Assembly: GCA_002310195.1 (NCBI GenBank)
Contig: DBYS01000012.1
Location: 76,999 to 108,069, forward strand
Direction: 5' to 3'
Length of the DNA stretch: 31,071 nt
DNA from: Bacteroidales bacterium UBA1180
GTDB taxonomy: Bacteria; Bacteroidota; Bacteroidia; Bacteroidales; Paludibacteraceae
This document shows positions 8,700 through 16,156 of the stretch, piece by piece. The position numbers and the translations under genes are program-made. Under the pieces are notes generated by a model that saw nothing but the letters and a program-made list of their open reading frames with translations, did no database searches and had not been told where the DNA came from. Each line of letters starts with the position of its first letter. The first letter of the stretch is position 1.

Positions 8700-10505
8700 A
8701 TGGAGACATTTGAGTTCTTAGGTTTCGGTTTGGATGCATGGATCACCATCGTGACTGTGCTGGCGATGTTCACCGTGCTGCTGTTTACCAAACTGCGTTC
8801 GGATGTAGTGTTTCTGTGCGCGGTAGGCGTGCTGTACGTGACCGGCGTGCTTGATGCCAAAGAGGCGCTGTCGGGAATAAGCCAGACCTCGGTGGCAGTG
8901 GTTGGTGTGCTGTTTGTGGTAATCGCGGGCTTGATGCACACGGGCGTGCTGCAGTGGATAGTCAAGCACCTGTTAGGTTCGCCTGACACCTATACCAAAG
9001 CCGTGACGCGGCTGATGCTGCCCGTGGCGGCACTGAGTTCGTTCTTGAGCAACACGACCGTGGTGGCGCTGTTTGTGAACATCGTGAAGATGTGGGCCAA
9101 GCGGCTGAACGTGTCGCCGTCGAAACTATTGATACCGCTCAGTTACGCCTCAGGCATGGGTGGCGTGTGTACGCTGATCGGCACGCCGCCTAACCTGATC
9201 ATCAGCGGTCTGTACGAGCAGAAGACCGGCGAGGCGATGAACATCCTGGCCACGACTATCCCCGGACTGTTCTGTCTGGGCGTAGGTGTGCTGTCGATCA
9301 TCGCAATGCGTCGTTTGCTGCCCGACCGGAAAGCGCCTGAAGCGGACTTTGAGTCCACGGGCGATTATACGCTGGAGCTGCTTGTACCGTCCGACAATCC
9401 GCATATAGGTATGAGCATAGGCGAACTGGGGCTGAACACCGTTCAGGGCGGCAGCCTGGTTGAGCTCCGGCACTTCGATGGCGAGAAGATCCTGTCGCCG
9501 GTGTCTGACGACGAGCCGCTGATGGGTGGCGACCGGCTGGTGTATGCCGGTCAGATAGCCGAATTGTTGGAACTGGCCCACACGCACGGGTTCGTCAATG
9601 CCGACGACCGTGTGTTCCGCTTTAGCGAGACCGACGAAGGCCATCACCCGTTGCGCACTGCGTACATCACCTTCGGCAGTAGCCTGATCGGCACAACGAT
9701 GGGAGCTAACGGCTTTGAGCGGGAGCATCAGGTCACCCTGCTGGCAGTGAGCCGTCGCGGCAGCCGTATCGAACAGTCGCCGCGAACCGTGGTGCTGGAG
9801 GCTGGCGACACCTTGCTGCTGGAGAGCATGAACGAACTCAAGACAGATACCAAGGCTATGAGCCGCGACCTGCATTTCTTCGAGTCGGACGAGATACCTA
9901 ACATCAGCATCCGCACGCTGCTGTCATCGCTGGTGATGATTGCTATGGTTACCCTCTCGGCGCTGGGTGTGCTGCCGCTGCTGCAGTGTGCCATACTGGC
10001 GGTGTTCGCGATGTTTATCCTCCGCTGCTGCACGCCCGAGCAGGCTATGCGCTCCATCAACTGGGATATACTGATGATCTTTGCCTGCAGTGCCGTGCTC
10101 GGCATAGCTATACAGAAGACCGGCATTGCCGAACGCCTGGCGACGGGCATCCTCGACATCTGCGGCACGAAACCGATCGTGGTGATGACCGCCGTATGTC
10201 TGGCCGGTACGTTCGTCACGGAGTTTATATCAAACACGGCTGCCGGTGCGATGTTCTTCCCGATCATGTACGAAGCGGCGGAGAAACTCGGCTACGAGCC
10301 GTTCCCGTTCATGATAGCGCTGATGATCAGCGTGAGCAGCAGTTTTGCCACGCCTATCGGTTCGCCTACGCACATGCTCGTGTATGGCCCGGGCGGATAC
10401 AGGTTCAGCGATTTCCTGAAGATCGGTCTGCTGATGAACCTGATCATCCTTGCGGCGAACATACTGATCGTCAACCTCGTTTATCCGCTAACTCCGCTGC
10501 CGTAA
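8700..10505 (+). CDS. SLC13/DASS-type transporter with two TrkA-C domains
   Basis: A 601-residue inner-membrane transporter. Hydrophobic helices fill about 8-205 and 405-600. Between them are two soluble TrkA-C (RCK_C) modules at about 222-295 and 320-390 (the second contains GTTMGANGFEREHQVTLLAV). Two family signatures are present in the membrane halves: FLSNTTVVALFVNIV and GTPPNLIISGLYE in the first, SSFATPIGSPTHMLVYGPGG in the second. These proteins take up anions such as sulfate or dicarboxylates, usually with sodium; the TrkA-C domains probably bind a regulatory ligand. The substrate is not readable here. The start is ATG 8700, right after the tandem repeat, and in-frame stops within that repeat exclude any longer form. 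Confidence 0.92.
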   Translation: METFEFLGFGLDAWITIVTVLAMFTVLLFTKLRSDVVFLCAVGVLYVTGVLDAKEALSGISQTSVAVVGVLFVVIAGLMHTGVLQWIVKHLLGSPDTYTKAVTRLMLPVAALSSFLSNTTVVALFVNIVKMWAKRLNVSPSKLLIPLSYASGMGGVCTLIGTPPNLIISGLYEQKTGEAMNILATTIPGLFCLGVGVLSIIAMRRLLPDRKAPEADFESTGDYTLELLVPSDNPHIGMSIGELGLNTVQGGSLVELRHFDGEKILSPVSDDEPLMGGDRLVYAGQIAELLELAHTHGFVNADDRVFRFSETDEGHHPLRTAYITFGSSLIGTTMGANGFEREHQVTLLAVSRRGSRIEQSPRTVVLEAGDTLLLESMNELKTDTKAMSRDLHFFESDEIPNISIRTLLSSLVMIAMVTLSALGVLPLLQCAILAVFAMFILRCCTPEQAMRSINWDILMIFACSAVLGIAIQKTGIAERLATGILDICGTKPIVVMTAVCLAGTFVTEFISNTAAGAMFFPIMYEAAEKLGYEPFPFMIALMISVSSSFATPIGSPTHMLVYGPGGYRFSDFLKIGLLMNLIILAANILIVNLVYPLTPLP

Positions 10506-10556
10506 GTGAATGAGGCGGAAGAGGTGTGGCACGATTTTTGCTGTAGTTTTTTAGCA

Positions 10557-11051
10557 ATGAAACATTACCTGATATACATAGCTGCTATGCTGCTGGCCGT
10601 GCTGCCGGTTAGCGCACAGGAGGCAGTGCAGGATTCGACGATGACGGCCGAGAGTGACTCGCTGACATCGCTCGTGCTGCCGTATCCGCAGATACTGCTG
10701 GATATGCCTAACGCGCATATCGAGCAGGACAGTATGGTTACGCTGCTCATGGAGGAGAAGATAGCCGGCATCAACCGCGGCGAACAGGAGCGTGCGGGAT
10801 ACCGCGTGCAGATCTACTCCAGCAACCACCCGCAGCGTGGCAAGTCCGAAGCCCTGAAGCTCGAGCAACGCATCAAGCAGGAGATAGCCGCACCGGTGTA
10901 CGTGATATACGCTACGCCGTCGTGGAAGGTGCGCTTGGGCGATTTCCTGACCGAAGCCGAGGCGGCTGAGTTCCGCGATCATGTCAAACAATTGTTCCCC
11001 GACCTGGCCGACTATACGTACATCGTTCGCGACCAAGTCAAAATACGTTAA
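10557..11051 (+). CDS. Secreted SPOR-domain protein
   Basis: A 164-residue protein. I chose ATG 10557 because it gives a good signal peptide (MKHYLIYIAAMLLAVLPVSA, cut before QEA); a GTG in frame at 10506 would place 17 polar residues in front. A low-complexity linker is followed by a SPOR-like domain from about residue 80 to 160 (AGYRVQIYSSNHPQRGK ... WKVRLGDFLTEAEAAEF). SPOR domains bind denuded septal peptidoglycan, so a role in the envelope or at the division site is expected. The stop is one base before the folE start, and the gene heads a tight + strand run to 14206. Confidence 0.82.
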   Translation: MKHYLIYIAAMLLAVLPVSAQEAVQDSTMTAESDSLTSLVLPYPQILLDMPNAHIEQDSMVTLLMEEKIAGINRGEQERAGYRVQIYSSNHPQRGKSEALKLEQRIKQEIAAPVYVIYATPSWKVRLGDFLTEAEAAEFRDHVKQLFPDLADYTYIVRDQVKIR

Positions 11052-11052
11052 T

Positions 11053-11646
11053 ATGGATTTACAAGCATTTACTCCATCCGATAGTTTGGCCGACAGCATT
11101 GCTCAGAATGTAGAGCAAACGCTTCGTCTGGTAGGCGAGAACCCTGACCGCGAAGGCCTGAAACGCACGCCCAGACGTGTAGGCAAGACGATGCAGTTCC
11201 TGACCAAAGGCTACAACGAGGATCCCGAAGCTATACTGCGTTCGGCATTGTTCGAGGAGGACTACAAGCAGATGGTGGTAGTACGGGATATAGAGTTCTA
11301 CTCGCTGTGCGAGCACCATATACTGCCGTTCTTCGGCAAGGTTCATGTGGCATATATCCCCAACGGAAGGATCACAGGTCTGAGCAAGATCGCCCGCGTG
11401 GTGGATGTGTTCGCCCGTCGGTTGCAAGTGCAGGAGCGCCTGACCACCGAGATCAAGGATTGCATACAGCGCACATTGAACCCGCTGGGCGTGATGGTGG
11501 TGATCGAGGCGGAGCACCTGTGCATGCAGATGCGCGGCGTGCAGAAGCAGCACTCACACACCGTGACTTCGGATTTCACCGGAGCATTCAACCGCAAGGA
11601 GACCCGCCAGGAGTTCTTGAATCTCATCCTCAACGCACCTAAGTAA
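11053..11646 (+). CDS. folE: GTP cyclohydrolase I
   Basis: The enzyme converts GTP to dihydroneopterin triphosphate, the first step of folate synthesis and, in many bacteria, of queuosine precursor synthesis. The 197-residue protein has the zinc ligands expected of type IA: Cys86 and His89 in SLCEHH, and Cys157 in HLCMQMRG. Other signatures are REGLKRTPRRVGK near 34-46, GKVHVAYIPNGRITGLSK and the HSHTVTSDFTGAF end. The start is ATG 11053, one base after the SPOR gene stop; longer in-frame versions would overlap that gene. Two genes downstream is tgt, which uses the queuosine precursor, so pterin/queuosine supply may be linked here (inference). Confidence 0.97.
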   Translation: MDLQAFTPSDSLADSIAQNVEQTLRLVGENPDREGLKRTPRRVGKTMQFLTKGYNEDPEAILRSALFEEDYKQMVVVRDIEFYSLCEHHILPFFGKVHVAYIPNGRITGLSKIARVVDVFARRLQVQERLTTEIKDCIQRTLNPLGVMVVIEAEHLCMQMRGVQKQHSHTVTSDFTGAFNRKETRQEFLNLILNAPK

Positions 11647-11654
11647 TACAGCCC

Positions 11655-11996
11655 ATGTTACTACAGATACTCAAATCAAAGATTCACCGCGTGCAGGTGA
11701 CCGAGGCCAACCTCGATTATATTGGTAGCATCACTATCGACGAAGATCTGATGGAGGCAGCAAACATCTTCGCCGGCGAGCGTGTGCAGGTCGTGGACAA
11801 CACCAACGGCGCACGTATAGAGACCTACGTGATCACCGGCCGGCGCGGTAGCGGATGTATATGCATCAATGGCGCTGCGGCCCACCTGATCAATGTGGGC
11901 GACACCGTGATCATCATGGCCTATGCGCTCATGACACCCGAAGAGGCGAAGGCTTTCAAGCCCGCCATTGTATTCCCAACGAACAATCGACTCTAA
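11655..11996 (+). CDS. panD: Aspartate 1-decarboxylase (pyruvoyl proenzyme)
   Basis: The 113-residue product makes beta-alanine from L-aspartate for pantothenate and coenzyme A synthesis. It is made as a proenzyme that cleaves itself between Gly24 and Ser25, the serine becoming the pyruvoyl group. Exactly this pair is present (LDYIGSITID, Gly24-Ser25). Lys9 and Tyr58-region residues (YVITGRRGSG) and the INGAAAH motif are also conserved. The gene starts 8 bases after folE and overlaps the tgt start by one base (TAATG), suggesting coupled translation. Confidence 0.97.
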   Translation: MLLQILKSKIHRVQVTEANLDYIGSITIDEDLMEAANIFAGERVQVVDNTNGARIETYVITGRRGSGCICINGAAAHLINVGDTVIIMAYALMTPEEAKAFKPAIVFPTNNRL

Positions 11997-13129
11997 TGCA
12001 ATTCTTCGAGCTCCAACATACCGACGCAGCCACTGCAGCCCGCGTCGGTGTGATACATACCGATCATGGCGATATCCTCACGCCGATCTTTATGCCTGTC
12101 GGTACGGTCGGCTCGGTGAAGGGTATACACCGGCATGAGTTGGAGAACGATATTCATGCCCAGATCATCCTGGGCAACACCTACCACCTGTATCTTCGTC
12201 CCGGTACTGATATACTGAACCGTGCCGGCGGACTGCATAAGTTCGAGGGGTGGACGCATCCAATCCTCACTGACTCCGGCGGTTTTCAGGTGTTCTCGTT
12301 GACTGACCTGCGGAAGATGACCGACGAGGGCGTACGGTTCAGCAGTCATATCGACGGCCGCAAACTGTTCTTTACACCCGAGGGCGTGATGGATATCCAG
12401 CGGCTGATAGGCGCGGATATCATGATGGCGTTCGACGAGTGCTGCCCGGGAACGGCCGACCGCACGTATGCCACCCAATCGATGGAGCGCACCCACCGCT
12501 GGCTCGATCGCTGCATAGCGCGCTTCGACAGCACGGAGGATCTGTATGGTTACAAGCAGCACCTCTTCCCGATCGTGCAGGGTTGTACGTACACTGATCT
12601 GCGTCAGGAGGCAGCCAAACGCTTGCGCGACCTCGATCGCGACGGTTATGCCATAGGCGGTTTGGCAGTAGGCGAACCCGAACAGACGATGTATGAGATG
12701 ATTGAAGTGGTGAACGATATACTGCCGCCGGCCAAACCCCGTTATCTGATGGGCGTCGGCACACCGTGGAACATCCTCGAGGCCATCGAGCGCGGCGTAG
12801 ATATGTTCGATTGCGTGATGCCTACGCGCAACGGACGCAACGGCATGATCTTCACAATGAACGGCGTGATGAACCTGCGCAACCGCAAGTGGGAGGATGA
12901 CTTCACCGAGCTTGATCCCTGCGGCACATCGATAGTCGATCATGCTTACTCGCGTGCCTACGTGCGTCACCTGATTCACTCGCAGGAGATGCTCGGCTTG
13001 CAGATCCTGAGTATCCACAACGTAGCGTTCTACCTGCATCTGGTAGGCGAAGCCCGCAAGCATATCCTCGCCGGTGATTACAAGCAATGGAAAGACGCCC
13101 TGATCCCGCAACTGAAACAAAGGCTGTAA
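11996..13129 (+). CDS. tgt: tRNA-guanine(34) transglycosylase lacking the Cys3 zinc site
   Basis: Tgt exchanges guanine-34 of GUN-anticodon tRNAs for the queuosine precursor preQ1. The 377-residue product starts at the ATG sharing its A with the panD stop. Asp93 in DSGGFQVFS is the expected general acid/base, and Asp272 in GVDMFDCVMPTRNGRNG the expected nucleophile. The usual zinc motif CxCxxC before YSRAY is missing: the aligned stretch is DPCGTSIVDHAYSRAY (307-322), with Gly310, Ser312 and Asp315 where cysteines normally sit, while the later histidine (LSIHN) remains. From memory other Bacteroidota Tgt proteins share this loss, so it is probably a lineage trait rather than a defect. Confidence 0.95.
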   Translation: MQFFELQHTDAATAARVGVIHTDHGDILTPIFMPVGTVGSVKGIHRHELENDIHAQIILGNTYHLYLRPGTDILNRAGGLHKFEGWTHPILTDSGGFQVFSLTDLRKMTDEGVRFSSHIDGRKLFFTPEGVMDIQRLIGADIMMAFDECCPGTADRTYATQSMERTHRWLDRCIARFDSTEDLYGYKQHLFPIVQGCTYTDLRQEAAKRLRDLDRDGYAIGGLAVGEPEQTMYEMIEVVNDILPPAKPRYLMGVGTPWNILEAIERGVDMFDCVMPTRNGRNGMIFTMNGVMNLRNRKWEDDFTELDPCGTSIVDHAYSRAYVRHLIHSQEMLGLQILSIHNVAFYLHLVGEARKHILAGDYKQWKDALIPQLKQRL

Positions 13130-13132
13130 CCG

Positions 13133-14206
13133 TTGAAAAAGTTAGACTGGTATATTATCAAGAAGTTCCTGGGCACGTTCCTCCTTTCGATCGTGCTCAT
13201 CATGAGCATTGCCGTGGTGTTTGACCTTACGGAGAAGCTCGACAACTTCTATGAGAACCAAGTCCCCGTCCGCGAGATCATCTTCGACTATTACCTTAAT
13301 TTCCTCCCGTACTTCACCGATATGTTCAGCCAGCTGTTCATCTTCATCTCGGTGATCTTCTTTACCTCTAAGATGGCAGGCAACAGCGAGATCATCGCTA
13401 TCCTTGCGTCCGGCGTGAGTTACGAACGGTTCTTGCGGCCGTATCTGCTCACGGCACTGCTGCTGACATTGATCACGTATGGCATGGGCGGCTGGGTCAT
13501 ACCGCAATCGACGAAGAAGATGCTGGCGTTCACCGATAAGTACGTGCAGAAATTTACGCGCGAGAACGCCCGTAATGTCCAGATGGTGGTCAGCGAAGGT
13601 ACGGTGCTGTACATCGAGAGTTTCCAGATGCGTACGCATGTCGGTTACCGTGCATCGCTCGAGCATTTCGAGGGTAAGACGCTCGTTGAGCGTGTGTCTG
13701 CCGACCGAATCCGCCACGTGAGCGGTTATACATGGAAACTCGAGAACTACACCAAGCGTAACTTCGACGGTATGCGCGAGTCGCTCGTTCAAGGTCAGGC
13801 AATGGATACAACCATTCAGATCCTGCCCGAAGAGCTGTTCATCACAGCCGAACAGGCGCAGCAGATGACCAATGCCGAACTGTACAATTATATCCAGAAG
13901 CAGCGCGAACGCGGCGCGGGAAACGTCAAAGCGTTCGAAACAGAGTGGTACACGCGCTTTGCGGGACCCTTGGGCGTGTTCATCATGACGCTCTTGGGCG
14001 TGACGCTCTCCAGCAAGAAAGTACGTGGCGGAATGGGTAAGAATCTCGGTATAGGTGTAACGCTGACGGCAGCGTATATCTTGTTCTCAACGGTTAGCAC
14101 AACCTTCTCGGTCAGCGGCGTCATGTCGCCGTTCATGAGTGTCTGGCTACCGAATATTATCTTTGCTATTATTGCGCTCGTTCTCTACCTGCGTGTCCGC
14201 AGATAG
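13133..14206 (+). CDS. LptF/LptG (YjgP/YjgQ) family permease
   Basis: A 357-residue inner-membrane protein of the family that, with LptB and LptC, extracts lipopolysaccharide from the inner membrane and passes it to the periplasmic bridge. It shows three N-terminal hydrophobic segments (starting MKKLDWYIIKKFLGTFLLS), a beta-jellyroll-like periplasmic stretch from about 125 to 275, and three C-terminal segments with the family pattern near GPLGVFIMTLLGVTLSSKKVRGG. The start is an unusual TTG at 13133, three bases after the tgt stop; it gives the conserved N-terminus and no better ATG is available. It is the last gene of the + strand run and ends tail to tail with the MBL gene, 11 bases apart. 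Confidence 0.92.
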   Translation: MKKLDWYIIKKFLGTFLLSIVLIMSIAVVFDLTEKLDNFYENQVPVREIIFDYYLNFLPYFTDMFSQLFIFISVIFFTSKMAGNSEIIAILASGVSYERFLRPYLLTALLLTLITYGMGGWVIPQSTKKMLAFTDKYVQKFTRENARNVQMVVSEGTVLYIESFQMRTHVGYRASLEHFEGKTLVERVSADRIRHVSGYTWKLENYTKRNFDGMRESLVQGQAMDTTIQILPEELFITAEQAQQMTNAELYNYIQKQRERGAGNVKAFETEWYTRFAGPLGVFIMTLLGVTLSSKKVRGGMGKNLGIGVTLTAAYILFSTVSTTFSVSGVMSPFMSVWLPNIIFAIIALVLYLRVRR

Positions 14207-14217
14207 AACAGCTAATG

Positions 14218-14778
14218 TCAGATAAACGGATTGAACCGTTTCTCATGTCCTATGGTTGTCGGCTCGCTGTGGCCGGCATATACCGTTGTGGCATCAGGCA
14301 GCCGCATCAGTTCATTCAGTGATTGGATGAGTGTCCTGTAGTCGCCTCCCGGCATATCGGTTCGGCCGACCGATTCGCGGAACAGCGTGTCGCCCGAGAA
14401 CAGGACTCCCTGTTCGGGCAGATAGTAGCATACGCAATCTTCCTTATGTCCGGGCGTGAACAGGCAGCGTATATCCAAGCCGGCATAGTGCAGCACAGGT
14501 TCAGGTTCTTCGCTCGTGCGCGTGATTGTATTGTATGCGCGCGTATGTGCGTTAGGATAGGTCTGCTCGAGCCATGGCAGGCCGCATATATGGTCAGGAT
14601 GACCGTGGGTGATGAGTATAGCCTCCACTTGCAGTTGCTGCTGACGGATATACTCAGCTACGGCTTGCTGCTCATCGGGCGTGTACATGCCTGCGTCGAT
14701 GATCACGCACTGCTTGCCCGTACTCACCACGTAGGTGTTCTGCATGTACGGATTGCACACAAAACATTTGATTGTCAT
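14218..14778 (-). CDS. MBL-fold hydrolase (glyoxalase II-like)
   Basis: A 186-residue cytosolic metallo-beta-lactamase-fold protein. The start at 14778 is supported because it forms an ATGA overlap with the rsmG stop; a longer frame would run 12 codons into rsmG. The zinc motif HxHxDH is T-H58-G-H60-P-D62-H63, followed by the later ligands in TPGHKEDCVCYY, SGDTLFRESVGRTD and YAGHSEPTT. This arrangement matches small glyoxalase II-like hydrolases that cleave thioesters such as S-lactoylglutathione analogues, but the substrate is unproven and Bacteroidales often lack glutathione. It is translationally coupled to rsmG. Confidence 0.92.
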   Translation of the reverse strand: MTIKCFVCNPYMQNTYVVSTGKQCVIIDAGMYTPDEQQAVAEYIRQQQLQVEAILITHGHPDHICGLPWLEQTYPNAHTRAYNTITRTSEEPEPVLHYAGLDIRCLFTPGHKEDCVCYYLPEQGVLFSGDTLFRESVGRTDMPGGDYRTLIQSLNELMRLPDATTVYAGHSEPTTIGHEKRFNPFI

Positions 14779-15392
14779 AACGGCAAATAGATTACAAATT
14801 TTCCTTTGAACCACTCTTGCCCGAACCAGTTCGTTACGGGCGTGACCTCAACAATACGTTTGTATGGCGCCACCTCGCTGTCCACACCGCCGCCTTTGAG
14901 CACGATCAGTCCGTTGGGTAGGGCGTTGTGTTGATTGTCGTGGCGGATGTTCTTCCTCACGAGCTTCACCAAGTCGGGGAGGGGCATTACGGCGCGGCTG
15001 ACCACGAAGTCAAACTGTCGCCGTTCGTCCTCGGCACGCTCTTGTACGCACTCCACGTTCGTCAGTCCCAGTGCCTCGGCCACGGCTGAGGCTACTCTGA
15101 TCTTCTTGCCGATGGAGTCCACCAGCACGAACCGGCAATCGGGGTAGAGTATAGCCAGCGGTATGCCTGGGAACCCTCCGCCCGTGCCTATGTCCATGAT
15201 GGTAGTGCCCGCACTGAAACGGATCATCTTCGCTATCGCCAGCGAGTGCAGCACGTGGTGCTCGTACAGGTTGTCGATATCTTTGCGGGATATGACGTTG
15301 ATCTTCGCGTTCCAGTCACGGTAAAGCGCGTCAAGCTGAGCAAACTGCTCAGCCTGACGTTCGCTTAGTTGAAAGTATTCAGCTATCAGCAT
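14775..15392 (-). CDS. rsmG: 16S rRNA (guanine527-N7)-methyltransferase RsmG
   Basis: RsmG methylates N7 of G527 in the 530 loop of 16S rRNA; loss of it gives low-level streptomycin resistance in several species. The 205-residue product has the family SAM-binding loop MDIGTGGGFPGIPLAILYP (about residues 66-84), the upstream NVISRKDIDNLYEHHVLHSL segment and the VVSRAVMPLPDLVKLV block. Length is typical (205-215). It lies 18 bases after yebC and overlaps the MBL gene start by 3 bases (ATGA). No separate promoter is seen, so it is probably in the yebC transcript. Confidence 0.95.
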   Translation of the reverse strand: MLIAEYFQLSERQAEQFAQLDALYRDWNAKINVISRKDIDNLYEHHVLHSLAIAKMIRFSAGTTIMDIGTGGGFPGIPLAILYPDCRFVLVDSIGKKIRVASAVAEALGLTNVECVQERAEDERRQFDFVVSRAVMPLPDLVKLVRKNIRHDNQHNALPNGLIVLKGGGVDSEVAPYKRIVEVTPVTNWFGQEWFKGKFVIYLPL

Positions 15393-15410
15393 TCAGCAAT
15401 CAGATCTTGA

Positions 15411-16130
15411 TTAATCAGCCAAGTTGGTGAACACGTTCTGAACATCCTCATCTTCCTCGATGCGGTCGATGAGTTTCTGTACTGACTCACGCTGCTCGTC
15501 GGTCAGGGTCTTCGTATCGTTAGGTATGCGCACGAACTCGCACGACTGAATCTCGAAGCCATTGTCTTCGAGGTACTTCTGCAGTGCGTTGGCTTGGTCG
15601 AACGCAGCATACATTACGATGGTGTTCTCTTCCTCGTCCACGCCGAGCTCCTCTACGCCGAAATCGATCAGTTCGAGTTCGAGCTCATCGAGATCAATGC
15701 CGTCCTTCATCGTTACGGTGAAGCAAGCCTTGCGGTCGAACAGGAACTGCAGCGAGCCCTGTGTGCCCAGCGTGCCGCCGTGCTTGGTGAAGTACGAACG
15801 GATGTTCGCTACGGTTCGCATGTTATTGTCCGTAGCTGTCTCCACGAAGATTGCTATGCCGTGAGGGCCGTAGCCTTCGTAGTTGATCTCCTTGTAGCCT
15901 TCGTAGGACTTGTCGGTCGCTTTCTTGATGGCGCGATCGATGTTATCCTTCGGCATGTTCTCCTTCTTGCACTGCTGGATCAGCGTACGCAGACGCGGGT
16001 TGCTGTCCGGATCCGGACCACCCTCGCGGGCAGCAATGGTTATTTCTTTGCCTAACTTGGTGAATGTACGGGCCATATGACCCCAACGTTTGAGCTTGGT
16101 TGCTTTGCGGTATTCAAATGCTCTTCCCAT
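15411..16130 (-). CDS. yebC: YebC/PmpR family protein
   Basis: A 239-residue cytosolic protein of the YebC/PmpR family, originally described as transcription regulators and recently linked to relief of ribosome stalling at proline-rich stretches. The N-terminus MGRAFEYRKATKLKRWGHMA is the Bacteroidota variant of the usual MAGHSKW start. Conserved blocks follow: KEITIAAREGGPDPDSNPRL, CKKENMPKDNIDRAIKKA, YEGYGPHGIAIFVE and the KHGGTLGTQGSLQFLFDRK segment. It lies 26 bases downstream of the OmpA-like gene and 18 bases before rsmG. Confidence 0.94.
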   Translation of the reverse strand: MGRAFEYRKATKLKRWGHMARTFTKLGKEITIAAREGGPDPDSNPRLRTLIQQCKKENMPKDNIDRAIKKATDKSYEGYKEINYEGYGPHGIAIFVETATDNNMRTVANIRSYFTKHGGTLGTQGSLQFLFDRKACFTVTMKDGIDLDELELELIDFGVEELGVDEEENTIVMYAAFDQANALQKYLEDNGFEIQSCEFVRIPNDTKTLTDEQRESVQKLIDRIEEDEDVQNVFTNLAD

Positions 16131-16156
16131 ATAATAACAATTTAACGGTTTAACAA

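Noticed and set aside
8573..8989. Long - strand open frames over the 8-bp repeat, rich in Ser, His, Pro, Phe and Leu
   Set aside because: They arise because the repeat has no stop on the - strand; the rest overlaps the transporter gene antisense and shows no protein family features.
14207..14217. Bidirectional terminator between the convergent permease and MBL genes
   Set aside because: The gap is only 11 bases and no hairpin with a T run is visible there or just inside the gene ends.
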